Of a stretch of DNA of 64,000 nt, positions 59,601-64,000 are shown in pieces. The stretch spans positions 1,496,682 through 1,560,681 of the forward strand of contig SCFE01000027.1 of assembly GCA_004352715.1 (NCBI GenBank), written 5' to 3'. Both the position numbers and the translations under genes were made by a program. The stretch comes from Hofstenia miamia (lineage: Eukaryota > Xenacoelomorpha > Acoela). Numbering within the stretch: the stretch's first letter is position 1; each line of letters starts with the position of its first letter. The notes under the pieces are model-generated. The model was given only the letters and a program-made list of their open reading frames with translations. It was not told where the DNA came from and ran no database searches.

Positions 59601-62483
59601 CAATTGTTTATTTTATTATTCTAGTACATTTTAATTATTACCAAAATGATGTCGTCATATTTTTTATTACGACTGTAAGTCCTCAACTAGGAGAAAATTT
59701 TTTAATATTTTTTTATCAATTTTCAGTAATCACAATCGGAAAATTGATTTAATTTCAATCTGTTACTTAGATTTGTTTTTTTGTTTAGTATGAGACATGA
59801 TCTTTTTTTATCAGGCTTGGACTGTTTTGATCAAGATGTTGTCAGCATCTTAGTCGCATGATTCAGTTTGGAATTCTTTGATTTCTTGACAAGGTGGATA
59901 ATGATTTTCCGTCAGTTTATGCATTTATATAGTTCATTCGGGGATTGAGAATTCTTACTCTCTAAAATTTGAGCTCTTTATTTCGGCGCAAAAACTCTAC
60001 TTTCTGTATCGTGCAAAACCTTTTAATCCTTATGAAGTAAGACTTCACTTAAGTTGCAGGAGGATACAGTGTGTATTCACTTGGAGTGCATTTGTAAGTC
60101 ATACGCTGTTGTTTCAATTAATTATTACTACTCGCAAAAGTTATCAAATTTTCATTTCCATTGTGGAACAGTAGAAGCCGTTCATTAAAATATACAAAGC
60201 TTTTCACTGTTCCTTCAGTGATAGACAGATATTTAACAAAGTTCCGAACCCAATTCAATTACCAGCTAAGTAGTGTTCGGGTCACTTTACTTGTTTTGTT
60301 TCGGGTCAGGTCAGTCCATTATATGTCTGCTGTCTTTTTTGTGTCGAGTGCGCTTGTACTACGGATAATTCGGATCACGTTTCGGGTCTCTAATATAGAC
60401 CCCATGAGAATGTAATATTTTTAGTAAGTTTAAATCTCCTTGACTTATATATAATATTTATGTTCTAACGCAAGTCCTTTAGAAATCGCTTTACAATCTG
60501 TAGCTGAAGACAAAGTGGTCACTGGTTTAAATGCTTTTACAAATTATTCTGTGCAAATAGCGGCATATACCCAAAGAGGTGAAGGTGTGAGAAGTATGCC
60601 TGTATATTTTATGACAAGTGAAGACAGTAAGTTAAACTTTCGAAAACTCTATTAAATTACTTTAGTAATTTTTATAATCCTATACCTATCATAATTTTTC
60701 AACACATGTTAACTATTTACTGAATCTAACTCTGGGAATTTCATTCTGACTTTGTTGCTTATTGTTTGAATGTTACTTACGGTTAAGGCTTGTGGTTAAG
60801 ATTAACGTAGACAGTGTTTATGACTTTAGCTCTATTTTTAATAGTGCTACCTTATCCACATTTATGAACACTTTTATACGAGCCTTTTAAGATATTTTGA
60901 AAGTTTTATAACTTCGAGGGGTATTGGAAGTTGACAGCTGGTCGAACAGTTAAAAACTTCGAATAATCAAAAAAGATGTAATTTATTTTTATATTCTGTC
61001 ATATACATAGATCTGGGATATGCTACATTTCAATGATTGGGTAGCGTTTTGTAAAGGATTTACTATATAGTTAAGTCTCATGAGACAATAGAACCCCTCA
61101 ATCGAGACTTTATCTGCAGAAATTAGGAATTCAATCGGGCATCCACTAATTAATTCTAGTCGCCATGAACCCTGGTCTAATTACGTTTGGTGTTCAGAAT
61201 TTGGGTTTATGATTAAGATGGTATTTAGATTCTCATAGTGAAGCAGAAATTTCTTTGAATTAGGTTGACCTAGACCAATTACATGTAAATAGATCATGCA
61301 TTTCTTTATTCCTTTATTTTTAAATTATAGATGTTGCTTCACATAGTGCTGCAAAATGAAGAGTGACCATTTCTATTATATATTTTTAGAACCTTCGGCT
61401 CCTGCAAATACAAAATTGATGATGTCAAATGGCAACACCATACTGTTCTCTTGGCTTCCACCAGCTCATCGCAATGGCATCATTGATCATTACACCGTGT
61501 TTTATAATCGCGTTTCCCTAAAAAATCACGTAATATTCTTTAGTTCCTTTATGAACGTTTTTCTAATATGTTTTCTTTTTCGGATTTTTGGTTTTTCGGT
61601 GTTTTCTGAAAAAAATTGAGAAAAAGTAATTGAGAACATAAAACGGATCAGGCATTGTTTAAATTAGCTTTAATTATAAACGCTGTGTAATATTTTATTT
61701 CACTCGCTATCACTTGACTTGGAGATATTCATGTCAGATTTCATGCAATCCACATAATTCTGCAGTAGTAGTATTAGTATATATATATATATATATATAN
61801 AAGTCAACTCCCTTATTCATGCTACCCCAGGCTCCTGTGATGATTTTAACGCTAATAACGTCAATGACTATTTTGATTCGTTCTCTGTTTCTAATGCTAA
61901 TAACTCTTTACTCGTTTCTGATTGGCGTGACAAAATCCCATTACTACAAGACAATCCTTATTTTTATCCTCAAAGTTTATCATTATCTGAATTTCTTGAT
62001 TCAAAAACGAGCTGTGAAATGAACAGTTTGCCTTTCTGGGTTTTTAAATACAGTGCTGCATATCTTGCTGATCCTGTTTGTTCATTATTCAATCTTTCAC
62101 TTTACTGTGATGTGTTTCCTGATGCATGGAAAATCGCTAACATTAGACCTATTCCTAAGACAGCCAACCCTAAGGAACCGAAAAATTTACGGCCAATATC
62201 GCTCATGCCTATTCTTTCTCGGGTCTTTGAAAGAATGGTATATGACAAATATGTTTCNGGTATACAATACCTACATTCAATTTTTTTACATTTGCTATTG
62301 AGCTATTAATTTAGAAGGATTTCTTTTCAACGTCTGTGAATGTTAGTGGGGACCGAAGTATCTTTCGTCTGGAGACACGAAACTTTGAACGGTTCTCCTA
62401 CGACTTTTGGATTACGGCTTCTACCTTAATAGGTACTGGACCTAAATCGAATAAACTTAAAATCATTGCCTCAAAAGCAAATC
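22486..62483 (+). CDS. Dscam: Dscam-like cell-adhesion receptor gene, 20 exons seen (3' incomplete)
   Basis: Twenty exons with GT-AG borders and matching phases give 1,268 full codons without stop or frameshift: Ig1 to Ig9, then FN3-1 to FN3-4. This is the order in Dscam, where Ig10, FN3-5/6, a membrane helix and a tail follow. Diagnostic matches include GSLYFHPF in Ig1, KHRLT in Ig2, SNGTLVIKRVQRND in Ig6, SWLPPAHRNGIIDHYTV and FWITAST in FN3-4. Dscam is a neuronal homophilic receptor for self-recognition and, in arthropods, also an immune molecule. Every Ig has both core cysteines, so it looks functional. Introns range from 43 bp to 15.1 kb. Orthology to one specific Dscam paralogue is not decided. 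Confidence 0.88.
24255..24447 (+). CDS. Dscam: Dscam-like exon: Ig1 second half
   Basis: Acceptor CATTTAG, donor GTAAAT, phase 0 to phase 1. It begins YNWYTENGELV with the core Trp, then SNGSLYFHPF and the second Cys in GYYCVARNTVG, ending TVQVYA. SNG-L-F-PF is a strong Dscam Ig1 signature. A 1.66-kb intron separates the two halves. Confidence 0.92.
26158..26661 (+). repeat. Dispersed repeat family R1, copy B
   Basis: Full-length diverged partner of 16155-16653. It starts GTCGGACTGGAGGAGGATTT, and its 3' part, inverted, reads GTCTGACGAGGAAGGATTTC, so the ends are imperfect inverted repeats. The tail AAGCCCAGATCGAATAGG recurs at 32392-32411 (AAGCCCAGTTCGAATAGA), perhaps an isolated end of a third copy. 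Confidence 0.7.
26949..27081 (+). repeat. Dispersed repeat family R2, copy A
   Basis: About 130 bp resembling 33887-34020: shared CACAGTTAAATGGT, AATTATGTCAG, TAAGTCGTAAAACTAAT and AAATGAAGCGTT in the same order. Non-coding; family unknown. Confidence 0.65.
28797..28865. repeat. Small foldback: perfect 15-bp inverted arms
   Basis: TGATTCTTAGAAAAT at 28797-28811 is exactly the reverse complement of 28851-28865, with a 39-base spacer. It may be a tiny palindromic MITE relic or chance. Confidence 0.6.
29354..29925. mobile_element. piggyBac-like MITE flanked by TTAA
   Basis: 572 bp. The left end CCCCATTTTATCTGGG and the right end, inverted, CCCTATTTTACCTGTGGG are flanked by TTAA (29350-29353 and 29926-29929). 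TTAA duplication with CCC ends is the piggyBac signature. A GC-rich hairpin lies inside near 29390-29415. The 81-codon ORF inside (29673-29918) does not look like a transposase. Confidence 0.75.
29930..32605. other. No gene recognised
   Basis: AT-rich intronic sequence; nothing beyond the short R1-like tail just after at 32392-32411 within this stretch. Confidence 0.4.
32606..32744. mobile_element. Short hAT-type MITE
   Basis: 139 bp. It starts CAGTGGCGGTTGCA and ends, inverted, CAGGGGCGTACGCAGG. Flanks TTGACATC and TTGACGTT agree at 6 of 8 positions, as for an aged 8-bp hAT duplication. A CAATGGGGACAT / inverted AATTGGGACAT pair extends the terminal similarity. Confidence 0.7.
33887..34020 (+). 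repeat. Dispersed repeat family R2, copy B
   Basis: Diverged partner of 26949-27081, same orientation. It ends close to the start of the assembly-duplicated block at 34129. Confidence 0.65.
34129..36675. repeat. Large near-identical duplicated blocks, likely haplotype/assembly duplication
   Basis: Block X is 34129-34223 = 35236-35330 (95 bp). Block Y is 34221-34994 = 35902-36675 (774 bp). Block Z is 34996-35234 = 35671-35909 (239 bp). Block U, 35331-35670, occurs once. Order: X-Y-n-Z-n-X-U-Z-Y. Copies look identical by eye, unlike the decayed repeats elsewhere, and single n's sit at 34995 and 35235. Confidence 0.9.
36676..38008. other. No gene recognised
   Basis: AT-rich intronic sequence; nothing supportable. 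Confidence 0.4.
38009..38170. mobile_element. Degenerate short hAT-type MITE
   Basis: 162 bp. Left end CAGGGGTTTTCACCC; right end, inverted, TAGTGGTTCCCAACC. Flanks AATTAGTG and AATTAATA agree at 6 of 8 positions. The ends resemble those of the hAT MITE at 18098-18517. Confidence 0.6.
38171..39581. other. No gene recognised
   Basis: Last part of the long Ig1-Ig2 intron; AT-rich, no element ends identified. Confidence 0.4.
39582..39737 (+). CDS. Dscam: Dscam-like exon: Ig2 first half
   Basis: Acceptor TTTCTTTAG, donor GTAAGG, phase 1 to phase 1. It encodes VDVVDQLRFHLKLDNVKTVV, the first Cys in KFICQPS and the Trp in ITEWKRDNKTIPN. In insect Dscam1 this is the position of the alternative exon-4 array; here a single copy is seen. 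The next intron is only 43 bp. Confidence 0.9.
39781..39927 (+). CDS. Dscam: Dscam-like exon: Ig2 second half
   Basis: Acceptor GGATTTTAG, donor GTAATT, phase 1 to phase 1. It encodes GRYHYVDSNSLYISNVDADD and then FQCVAKHRLTEE with the second core Cys. KHRLT in this place is shared with fly Dscam Ig2, as I recall it. Confidence 0.92.
40031..40091. repeat. (TA)n plus 25-bp flank, repeated at 40842-40889
   Basis: A (TA)n run followed by TTGCAATTAAAGATAGCAGC and AAGA stops at an n (40092). The same (TA)n and flank recur at 40842-40889 and there continue into unique sequence. This looks like a contig end that should overlap the later position. Confidence 0.8.
40093..40320 (-). mobile_element. 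Possible Penelope-like element terminal fragment
   Basis: On the minus strand the stretch is GC-richer than its flanks and contains CTGAAGA at 40228-40234 and GCGAAC at 40209-40214. This recalls the CTGAnGA-stem-CGAAAC pattern near the ends of Penelope-like elements. No coding domain is recognisable. Low certainty. Confidence 0.3.
40323..40523 (+). pseudogene. Possible relic of an Ig-domain exon
   Basis: One frame reads TPPVIAFVRVGNDHDINCTC, two stops, then AADVLCVSIPSVQ and later SPKVTVYFNAN. This resembles the start and end of an Ig domain (PPVI...G...I-C and D-x-Y-x-C-V-S ... V-T-V), but the Trp region is missing and the middle is far too short. It lies between the Ig2 and Ig3 exons of the Dscam-like gene, in a contig that begins at an n. 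Confidence 0.35.
41802..41950 (+). mobile_element. One end of a CAGTGTTGGGTA repeat
   Basis: It begins CAGTGTTGGGTACGTTACC, followed by AAAAAGTAATATATTAC-like blocks. This matches a type of interspersed repeat end I know from several animal genomes (TGTTGGG-AA-GTTACTTT...AAAGTAAT). The opposite end (CCCAACACTG) was not found before the gap at 42176. Confidence 0.45.
42176..42221. other. Assembly gap (46 N)
   Basis: A run of N next to a (TC)n/(TA)n tract. It truncates the Penelope-like fragment. Confidence 1.
42222..42643 (-). pseudogene. Penelope-like element fragment with GIY-YIG endonuclease start
   Basis: About 140 codons are open on the minus strand, up to the gap. FIEAVNHLYTILENNGYPHR is the RT-to-endonuclease linker typical of Penelope-like elements (the NGYP motif). 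WKLPYISNKI and VYKYKYEDCRQSYIGETRRH follow; the last matches the GIY-YIG nuclease start, with YIGET in place of the second half of the signature. The RT domain is absent: a stop lies just upstream of FSVYSLNSSN, so the copy is 5'-truncated. The rest of the endonuclease is lost in the N gap. Confidence 0.82.
42749..42775 (+). other. Hammerhead-like motif next to the Penelope-like fragment
   Basis: CTGATAA (42749-42755), then a GATT/AATC mini-stem with a 3-base loop, then GAAA (42768-42771). This approximates the hammerhead ribozyme core CUGANGA-stem II-GAAA, but the essential G is A and an extra A is unpaired. Hammerheads are known in Penelope-like elements. Likely a decayed remnant. Confidence 0.35.
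42780..43015. other. (TA)n tract with a 175-N gap
   Basis: (TA)n at 42780-42807, N at 42809-42983, (TA)n at 42986-43015. The gap is caused by the microsatellite; its true size is unknown. Confidence 0.95.
43024..43309 (-). CDS. Candidate small gene, MSGELYYLL protein, unidentified
   Basis: On the minus strand an ATG (43307-43309) opens MSGELYYLLSQLKKVLN... for 55 codons. A donor GTAGAA follows at 43143, a 64-bp intron, and an acceptor GTCTTAG. The second exon (43024-43079) ends YDNIMNKYKNYPSHITKL and TAA. The spliced product would be 73 residues, helical and basic. The sequence GGCGCCATTTTTG lies just upstream of the ATG and resembles a YY1-type element common at animal promoters. I do not recognise the protein. 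It could be a nested gene, a retro-relic or chance; it lies antisense in the Ig2-Ig3 intron. Confidence 0.35.
43479..43879 (-). CDS. Candidate two-CxxC zinc-ribbon protein
   Basis: On the minus strand ATG (43877-43879) opens MKNNIETLLLFRDKHNFMYT... to a CINCGK motif. A 32-bp putative intron (43642-43673, GTATTA...TTTTTTACAG) keeps the frame into NLIKIPRCEIKRSKKIKS and LKCKFCQVKLEK, ending NAGKE and TGA. The product is 122 residues with CxxC-42-CxxC. The layout (CxxC, basic helix with KRSKKIK, CxxC, GK near the end) recalls the UPF0711/C18orf21 family by memory only. A 32-bp intron is very short; without splicing the first ORF stops at 43667. It could be a decayed gene. Confidence 0.35.
43876..44156 (-). 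pseudogene. Open frame with faint prefoldin-subunit-1 resemblance
   Basis: About 92 open codons on the minus strand have no upstream ATG in frame: DLRDYIFHALNEKIFQC, then TKLKISHKQRH, then ALQKLPKTSTYN. Spacing and residues resemble prefoldin 1 (helix, H-A-x-L, LP-x-T-x-TY), but the VGRMF motif is not intact. The TGA overlaps the ATG of the next frame downstream (ATGA). Either a broken exon or chance. Confidence 0.25.
44738..45022 (-). mobile_element. Second copy of the CAGACTTGTCAACGAGCC MITE
   Basis: The right end, inverted, reads CAGACTTGTCAACGAGCC and the left end CAGACTGGTCAATGAGCC. The interior matches 10890-11219 in inverse orientation (ATTTTTAAGCTCG, ATATTGCG, TATAAAT). Flanking 8-mers do not match well. 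It ends 91 bp before the Ig3 exon. Confidence 0.75.
45114..45395 (+). CDS. Dscam: Dscam-like exon: Ig3 complete
   Basis: Acceptor CTTTTTAG, donor GTAAGG, phase 1 to phase 1. It encodes the whole Ig3: FKESHIIVVEENSPVKLLC, Trp in LISWRRAKG, and DAGFYFCTASNNLGQ. In insects Ig3 is split between exons 6 and 7, with exon 6 in an array; here it is one exon, which rules out that kind of half-domain choice. Two additional cysteines (KCDSRC) lie close to the first core Cys and may pair with each other. Confidence 0.9.
45829..46074 (+). CDS. Dscam: Dscam-like exon: Ig4
   Basis: Acceptor TTATTTAG, donor GTTAGT (weaker than consensus), phase 1 to phase 1. It encodes PSPSIRILEATYNRSFTLNC, VLWVHNG, and KKDLGIYQCFVNTKTE. 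The compact Ig with D-G-Y-Q-C-F-V matches Dscam Ig4. Confidence 0.9.
46246..46410 (+). pseudogene. hAT transposase C-terminal dimerisation fragment
   Basis: The plus strand reads SDWLTFMSSAPSSASIERGF, then SIIRLTQTHLRNRLSHEKL, a stop (46363-46365), then KKIARVQTVIKKKYS. This is the hAT C-terminal dimerisation (hATC) motif P-S-S-A-x-x-E-R-x-F-S followed by R-N-R-L-S. It lies in the Ig4-Ig5 intron with no N-terminal part. Dead fragment. Confidence 0.85.
46596..46901 (+). CDS. Dscam: Dscam-like exon: Ig5
   Basis: Acceptor TCTGTTTAG, donor GTACAA, phase 1 to phase 1. It encodes SPVITSSFESSVMFPGGTLT, LSCEGVGSPKPKVLWLFNG, then NITVDEGGVYECRFSNDYGA. The long loop before the second Cys (ATVNDTLFITKSTLVVTNIT) corresponds to the longer Ig5 of Dscam. 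Two N-glycosylation sequons (NDT, NIT) are visible. Confidence 0.92.
46978..47306. repeat. 72-bp direct repeat flanking a ~140-bp insert, with (TA)n
   Basis: 46978-47049 is repeated at 47208-47279 (TTAATCTGATCAGTCATTGA ... CCACTTCAT). Each copy is followed by (TA)n (47049-47068 and 47281-47306). The insert between them holds CACTGGAAAAGGGATTTTTC then GAAACGTCC, a CTG-stem-GAAAC motif as seen near Penelope-like ends. It could be an insertion with a long target duplication, or an assembly slip. Confidence 0.75.
48065..48337 (+). CDS. Dscam: Dscam-like exon: Ig6
   Basis: Acceptor TCATTTAG, donor GTAAGT, phase 1 to phase 1. It encodes FFIHCFYSGYPYSQLQWFHE, then SNGTLVIKRVQRNDAGIYKC. The combination GYP...W...SNGTLVI..V.RND is very close to Dscam Ig6. 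Confidence 0.93.
48737..48881 (+). CDS. Dscam: Dscam-like exon: Ig7 first half
   Basis: Acceptor GTTTTTAG, donor GTAAGA, phase 1 to phase 2. It encodes APKIQAFSFQKSRSGERLYI, HCVVTRGELPLHISWYKDGY. P-x-I...F-F...G...C-V..G-LPL-I-W is the pattern of the exon-9 array of insect Dscam1. Only this one copy is seen; the 4.1-kb intron that follows shows no further variant. Confidence 0.92.
48882..52976. other. 4.1-kb intron splitting Ig7; no alternative exons seen
   Basis: In insects this is where the alternative Ig7 half-exons lie. Here I see only AT-rich sequence, the repeat copy at 51367-51458, a hairpin near 50595-50643 and motif-free ORFs. Confidence 0.55.
52977..53110 (+). CDS. Dscam: Dscam-like exon: Ig7 second half
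   Basis: Acceptor TTGTTTTAG, donor GTAAGT, phase 2 to phase 1. It encodes IDPQQRFSKGLHIENLRPEH, AGNYTCRARNNVAE. H-A-G-N-Y-T-C-x-A-R-N matches Dscam Ig7. Confidence 0.93.
53193..53315 (+). CDS. Dscam: Dscam-like exon: Ig8 first half
   Basis: Acceptor TTTTATAG, donor GTATGG, phase 1 to phase 1. It encodes VPPHFVIAPKDASIVFGHTQ, EIRCVIKGSPKPRVFWKRQV. VPP...P.D...G....C...G.PKP-V-WK matches Dscam Ig8. The upstream intron is 82 bp. Confidence 0.92.
53919..54089 (+). CDS. Dscam: Dscam-like exon: Ig8 second half
   Basis: Acceptor AAATCTTAG, donor GTAACG, phase 1 to phase 1. It encodes GTSKFEEVDSVDGRIKVSSN, GSLIIHNSTLEDENTYLCYG. The usual Gly before the Tyr-x-Cys is absent (ENTYLC), but fold positions are kept. 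Confidence 0.9.
54408..54822. mobile_element. pogo/Tigger-like MITE with TA duplication
   Basis: 415 bp. It starts CAGTATTCCCTCGCTATTAG and its end, inverted, reads CAGAATACCCTCACCTATTC, then GCGGTTCC. It is flanked by TA (54406-54407 and 54823-54824). CAGTA..CCCTC..TATT.GCG-GGTT resembles pogo/Tigger ends. It lies in the Ig8-Ig9 intron. Confidence 0.82.
55016..55236 (+). CDS. Dscam: Dscam-like exon: Ig9 first half
   Basis: Acceptor GATTTTAG, donor GTAATT, phase 1 to phase 0. It encodes VPATVLELSSRVEVMYGNDA, MLDCKAQGEMPVFFYWNKGG, ending GNSTQTMK. C-KA-GE-P..W matches Dscam Ig9. Confidence 0.92.
55320..55496. mobile_element. Degenerate hAT-type MITE
   Basis: 177 bp. Left end TAGTGATTGCG; right end, inverted, TAGTGACGGCGGAACG. 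Flanks GTTTCAAT and GTTTTAAC agree at 6 of 8 positions. A G-run near the left and a C-run near the right end pair, as in other CAGTGGCG hAT MITEs. In the intron splitting Ig9. Confidence 0.6.
55678..55906 (+). CDS. Dscam: Dscam-like exon: Ig9 second half fused to FN3-1 start
   Basis: Acceptor AATCTTAG, donor GTAGTT, phase 0 to phase 1. It encodes SHSQTATYYCYVSNDYGSST with the second Ig9 Cys, then GKPSPPESIAVRSINSSSVR, VIWAPGFDGNRPILHYHLQI, the first strands of FN3-1. Ig9 and FN3 join inside one exon, without an intron at the domain border, fixing the Ig9-to-FN3 order directly. Confidence 0.93.
55907..57856. other. 1.95-kb intron in FN3-1 with (TA)n tracts
   Basis: It contains (TA)n at about 56382-56411 and a compound TATA/CAGTATATA array at 56581-56690, and a single n at 57328. 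No gene; the ORF at 56858-57076 (minus) has no motif. Confidence 0.7.
57857..58021 (+). CDS. Dscam: Dscam-like exon: FN3-1 second half
   Basis: Acceptor GTTTTTAG, donor GTAGGA, phase 1 to phase 1. It encodes IKDLLPYTRYELRMLATTVL, GNSSFSKRLQFTTAED. L-P-T-Y-x-R-x-A...G-S is the FN3 C-terminal pattern. Confidence 0.92.
58067..58137 (+). CDS. Dscam: Dscam-like exon: FN3-2 first part (71 bp)
   Basis: Acceptor CATTTAG, donor GTGAGT, phase 1 to phase 0. It encodes VPSVAPKCLELKSDTSTSLR, IVWN. The preceding intron is only 45 bp. The short exon ends right after the FN3 Trp. Confidence 0.88.
59209..59587 (+). CDS. Dscam: Dscam-like exon: FN3-2 rest and FN3-3 first half
   Basis: Acceptor ATTTAAG, donor GTATTG, phase 0 to phase 1. 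The start was chosen because SDKEISRNGPIIGFQISR then gives the normal spacing from Trp to NG in an FN3 domain. SYTMTDLSKFTNYKVRIRAQ and TSAGSGPFS close FN3-2. FN3-3 then begins without an intron: VPSGAPTNITASSVISTSMH, LFWKPV, LNGHLIGYKIFV. Confidence 0.88.
60483..60626 (+). CDS. Dscam: Dscam-like exon: FN3-3 second half
   Basis: Acceptor TCCTTTAG, donor GTAAGT, phase 1 to phase 1. It encodes VVTGLNAFTNYSVQIAAYTQ, RGEGVRSMPVYFMTSED. L-x-x-FTNYSVQIAA-T-GEGVRS-P fits Dscam FN3-3. Confidence 0.92.
61390..61529 (+). CDS. Dscam: Dscam-like exon: FN3-4 first half
   Basis: Acceptor ATTTTTAG, donor GTAATA, phase 1 to phase 0. It encodes PSAPANTKLMMSNGNTILFS, WLPPAHRNGIIDHYTVFYNR. SWLPP...NG.I..YTV is closely Dscam FN3-4-like. 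Confidence 0.92.
61803..62257 (+). pseudogene. LINE reverse-transcriptase fragment between two n's
   Basis: About 150 open codons: KTSCEMNSLPFWVFKYSAAY, LADPVCSLFNLSL, DAWKIANIRPIPKTANPKEP, then NLRPISLMPILSRVFERMVY. This is the N-terminal fingers part of a non-LTR RT (P-W-K-A-N-x-x-PIPK ... RPIS). It is distinct in sequence from the LINE at 2042-6411. It stops at an n (62258) and starts just after (TA)n and an n (61800), inside the intron splitting FN3-4. Confidence 0.82.
62315..62483 (+). CDS. Dscam: Dscam-like exon: FN3-4 second half
   Basis: Acceptor ATTAATTTAG, donor GTAAGT, phase 0 to phase 1. It encodes KDFFSTSVNVSGDRSIFRLE, TRNFERFSYDFWITASTLIG, TGPKSNKLKIIAS. FWITAST-IG-G is a Dscam FN3-4 landmark. 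The next exon (Ig10 expected) is outside the window. Confidence 0.92.
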
Positions 62484-64000
62484 GTAAGTTGATTTTGAAT
62501 AATAAGCGTTTGGTATTTACTTCGTTCTACATTACTGTCTATTTATTATAAAGGTATAACTTGTGGCGATTTATAAGATTGATGTTTCTGATGCCCGAGG
62601 TATCTGTCAACACAAAAGTCTGTCGAATTTGTACGTAGAGACTTTATAGGGCTTTTTCCTCAGGGCAAGCCTATTTTAATTTATTGAATGATACTTGTAA
62701 AGCTATAGAAATTCAATAAATTACATAATTTGTTTCTTGCGGGAATGTATATATAACATTAGCTTCAAAAGATGTTTTGAATGCTGTGATGTATGGCGTC
62801 ATTTCGAGGCTGAGTGTAACCAGTGTGTCATTCAAGCCTTTTTCAATGAACGAAATGTCATTTAGCTATATAACCTATTGGCATATTGGATTCAATGACA
62901 GAATCTTTTTTTAACTCAGGCGGTTCCAGAAGTTGACTAATTATGTACAGTTTGGTAAACATCGTGTTCTTTAATTTATTTTTATTTCTGGTTTTAATTT
63001 TTTATCGATTTCAAAAACATTAGGGATGACCGTTTGATTTTGGTCCTGTGTATGTGGACTCAAATTTATGTGCAATAACCTCTGATTATCATTTGACATA
63101 ACACTGAGTAAAGTGTTTTAAAATTAAGGATAGGTTGACAGTTGAATGCATCAGTTACTAAAAAAACATCGTCAGCTTTGTATTTTCTATCATTTCATAT
63201 CAATTTAATATACTTTTCATATCATTCTAAACTGTAGCAAAATATACTGCTTAATTAGCAACCAAAATTAAAAAACAGTTGTAGAGTAACATGTCTACAA
63301 CTTATATCGACTGCAATAAACCATGCACCCAAAAGGGATATCACATTACTGTAATATCGAGAACTGTAAGATTTAGTTAATGTTTGAAATTCGTTTAAGG
63401 AATACTCTAAAATATGGGTGCATGCAAAATGAAAACAGTATGGGCCTATTATTAAATCTGGGATGTTTAAACGCTCATGCATAGTAAAACGAATTTTTGA
63501 ATGTAACCCCGAAATCCCATCCCAGAACTGGAAAATTTTTTAATTCCTATGTTTAAGCAAACAAAATATTGATATTAAATCGTTAATAATAGTTTGAGGT
63601 ATTTTATAAGGAATTATAACTTGCTAATTTGTACTTAATTAAAAACTTAATTTTATTACTAAACATGTATATGAATACAGATTATGCATATTTAAACGTA
63701 AATCGAATGTATTGTATGAGTCAACATCTGCCATTATAATCAATTGGCAGACATTCTCATAACAATATTTATAGAAATCAATGCACTGCAAAGAAATTTG
63801 TTGCGGCGTCTTTAAGGGATGAATTCTAAATTATCTGTTTGAATTGAAGCACTTTGAATTACCATGGACTATATTTAAGGATGCGTCATAAATATTATCT
63901 TTAAATAAATCATCGTTGAGGTTATTGTTTCTTTCTACCCGCATCTGTTTTTAATTGGACGCATATAAATATTTAAATATATTTCATCACGCGTTCATTT
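62484..64000. other. Intron toward Ig10; no exon seen
   Basis: AT-rich sequence without a splice-bounded Ig exon. The 75-codon minus ORF at 63255-63482 has no motif. Confidence 0.5.

Noticed and set aside
1-64000. CRISPR arrays, bacterial operons, rRNA genes
   Set aside because: No regularly spaced repeats or conserved rRNA blocks; splice-bounded exons and LINEs show animal DNA.

Overview
This is animal nuclear DNA: AT-rich (roughly two thirds A+T by eye), with spliced Ig/FN3 exons, long repeat-filled introns, many fossil transposons, (TA)n microsatellites and assembly gaps. No species can be named. The Dscam architecture without arrays of alternative exons, plus a CR1/L2-type LINE carrying a 2A-like motif, points to a non-insect invertebrate (a chelicerate or myriapod would fit, but this is a guess).

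Main content: 20 consecutive plus-strand exons (22486-62483, 1,268 full codons, every splice phase consistent, no frameshift) encode nine Ig domains followed by four FN3 domains. Domain order and motifs match the extracellular part of Dscam (Ig1-Ig9, FN3-1 to FN3-4). Ig10, FN3-5/6, the membrane segment and the cytoplasmic tail must lie beyond 64000. A plausible signal-peptide exon lies at 19225-19276. No duplicated copies of the exons that are arrayed in insect Dscam1 (first halves of Ig2, Ig3 and Ig7) were seen.

1-8.4 kb holds retroelements. There is an apparently intact two-ORF LINE (2042-6411) with an SGNH-like ORF1, a TAATG stop-start overlap, and an endonuclease-reverse transcriptase ORF2 led by hydrophobic segments and a variant 2A-like motif. 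Next to it is a decayed, antisense RTE-like element (6600-8400). 9-22 kb holds a set of non-autonomous DNA transposons with recognisable target duplications (hAT, Harbinger-like, TA-type) and a decayed hAT transposase (13717-14350).

The Dscam introns carry further MITEs (hAT, piggyBac-like, pogo/Tigger-like), a Penelope-like GIY-YIG fragment (42222-42643, minus), a hAT transposase tail (46246-46410), a LINE RT fragment bounded by single n's (61803-62257), and several pairs of diverged dispersed repeats. In the Ig2-Ig3 intron a minus-strand cluster of three small reading frames (43024-44156) may be nested genes or their relics.

Several repeats look like assembly artefacts. The clearest is 34129-36675, where blocks recur in the order X-Y-n-Z-n-X-U-Z-Y, as expected if two haplotypes differing by a ~575-bp deletion were placed in series.
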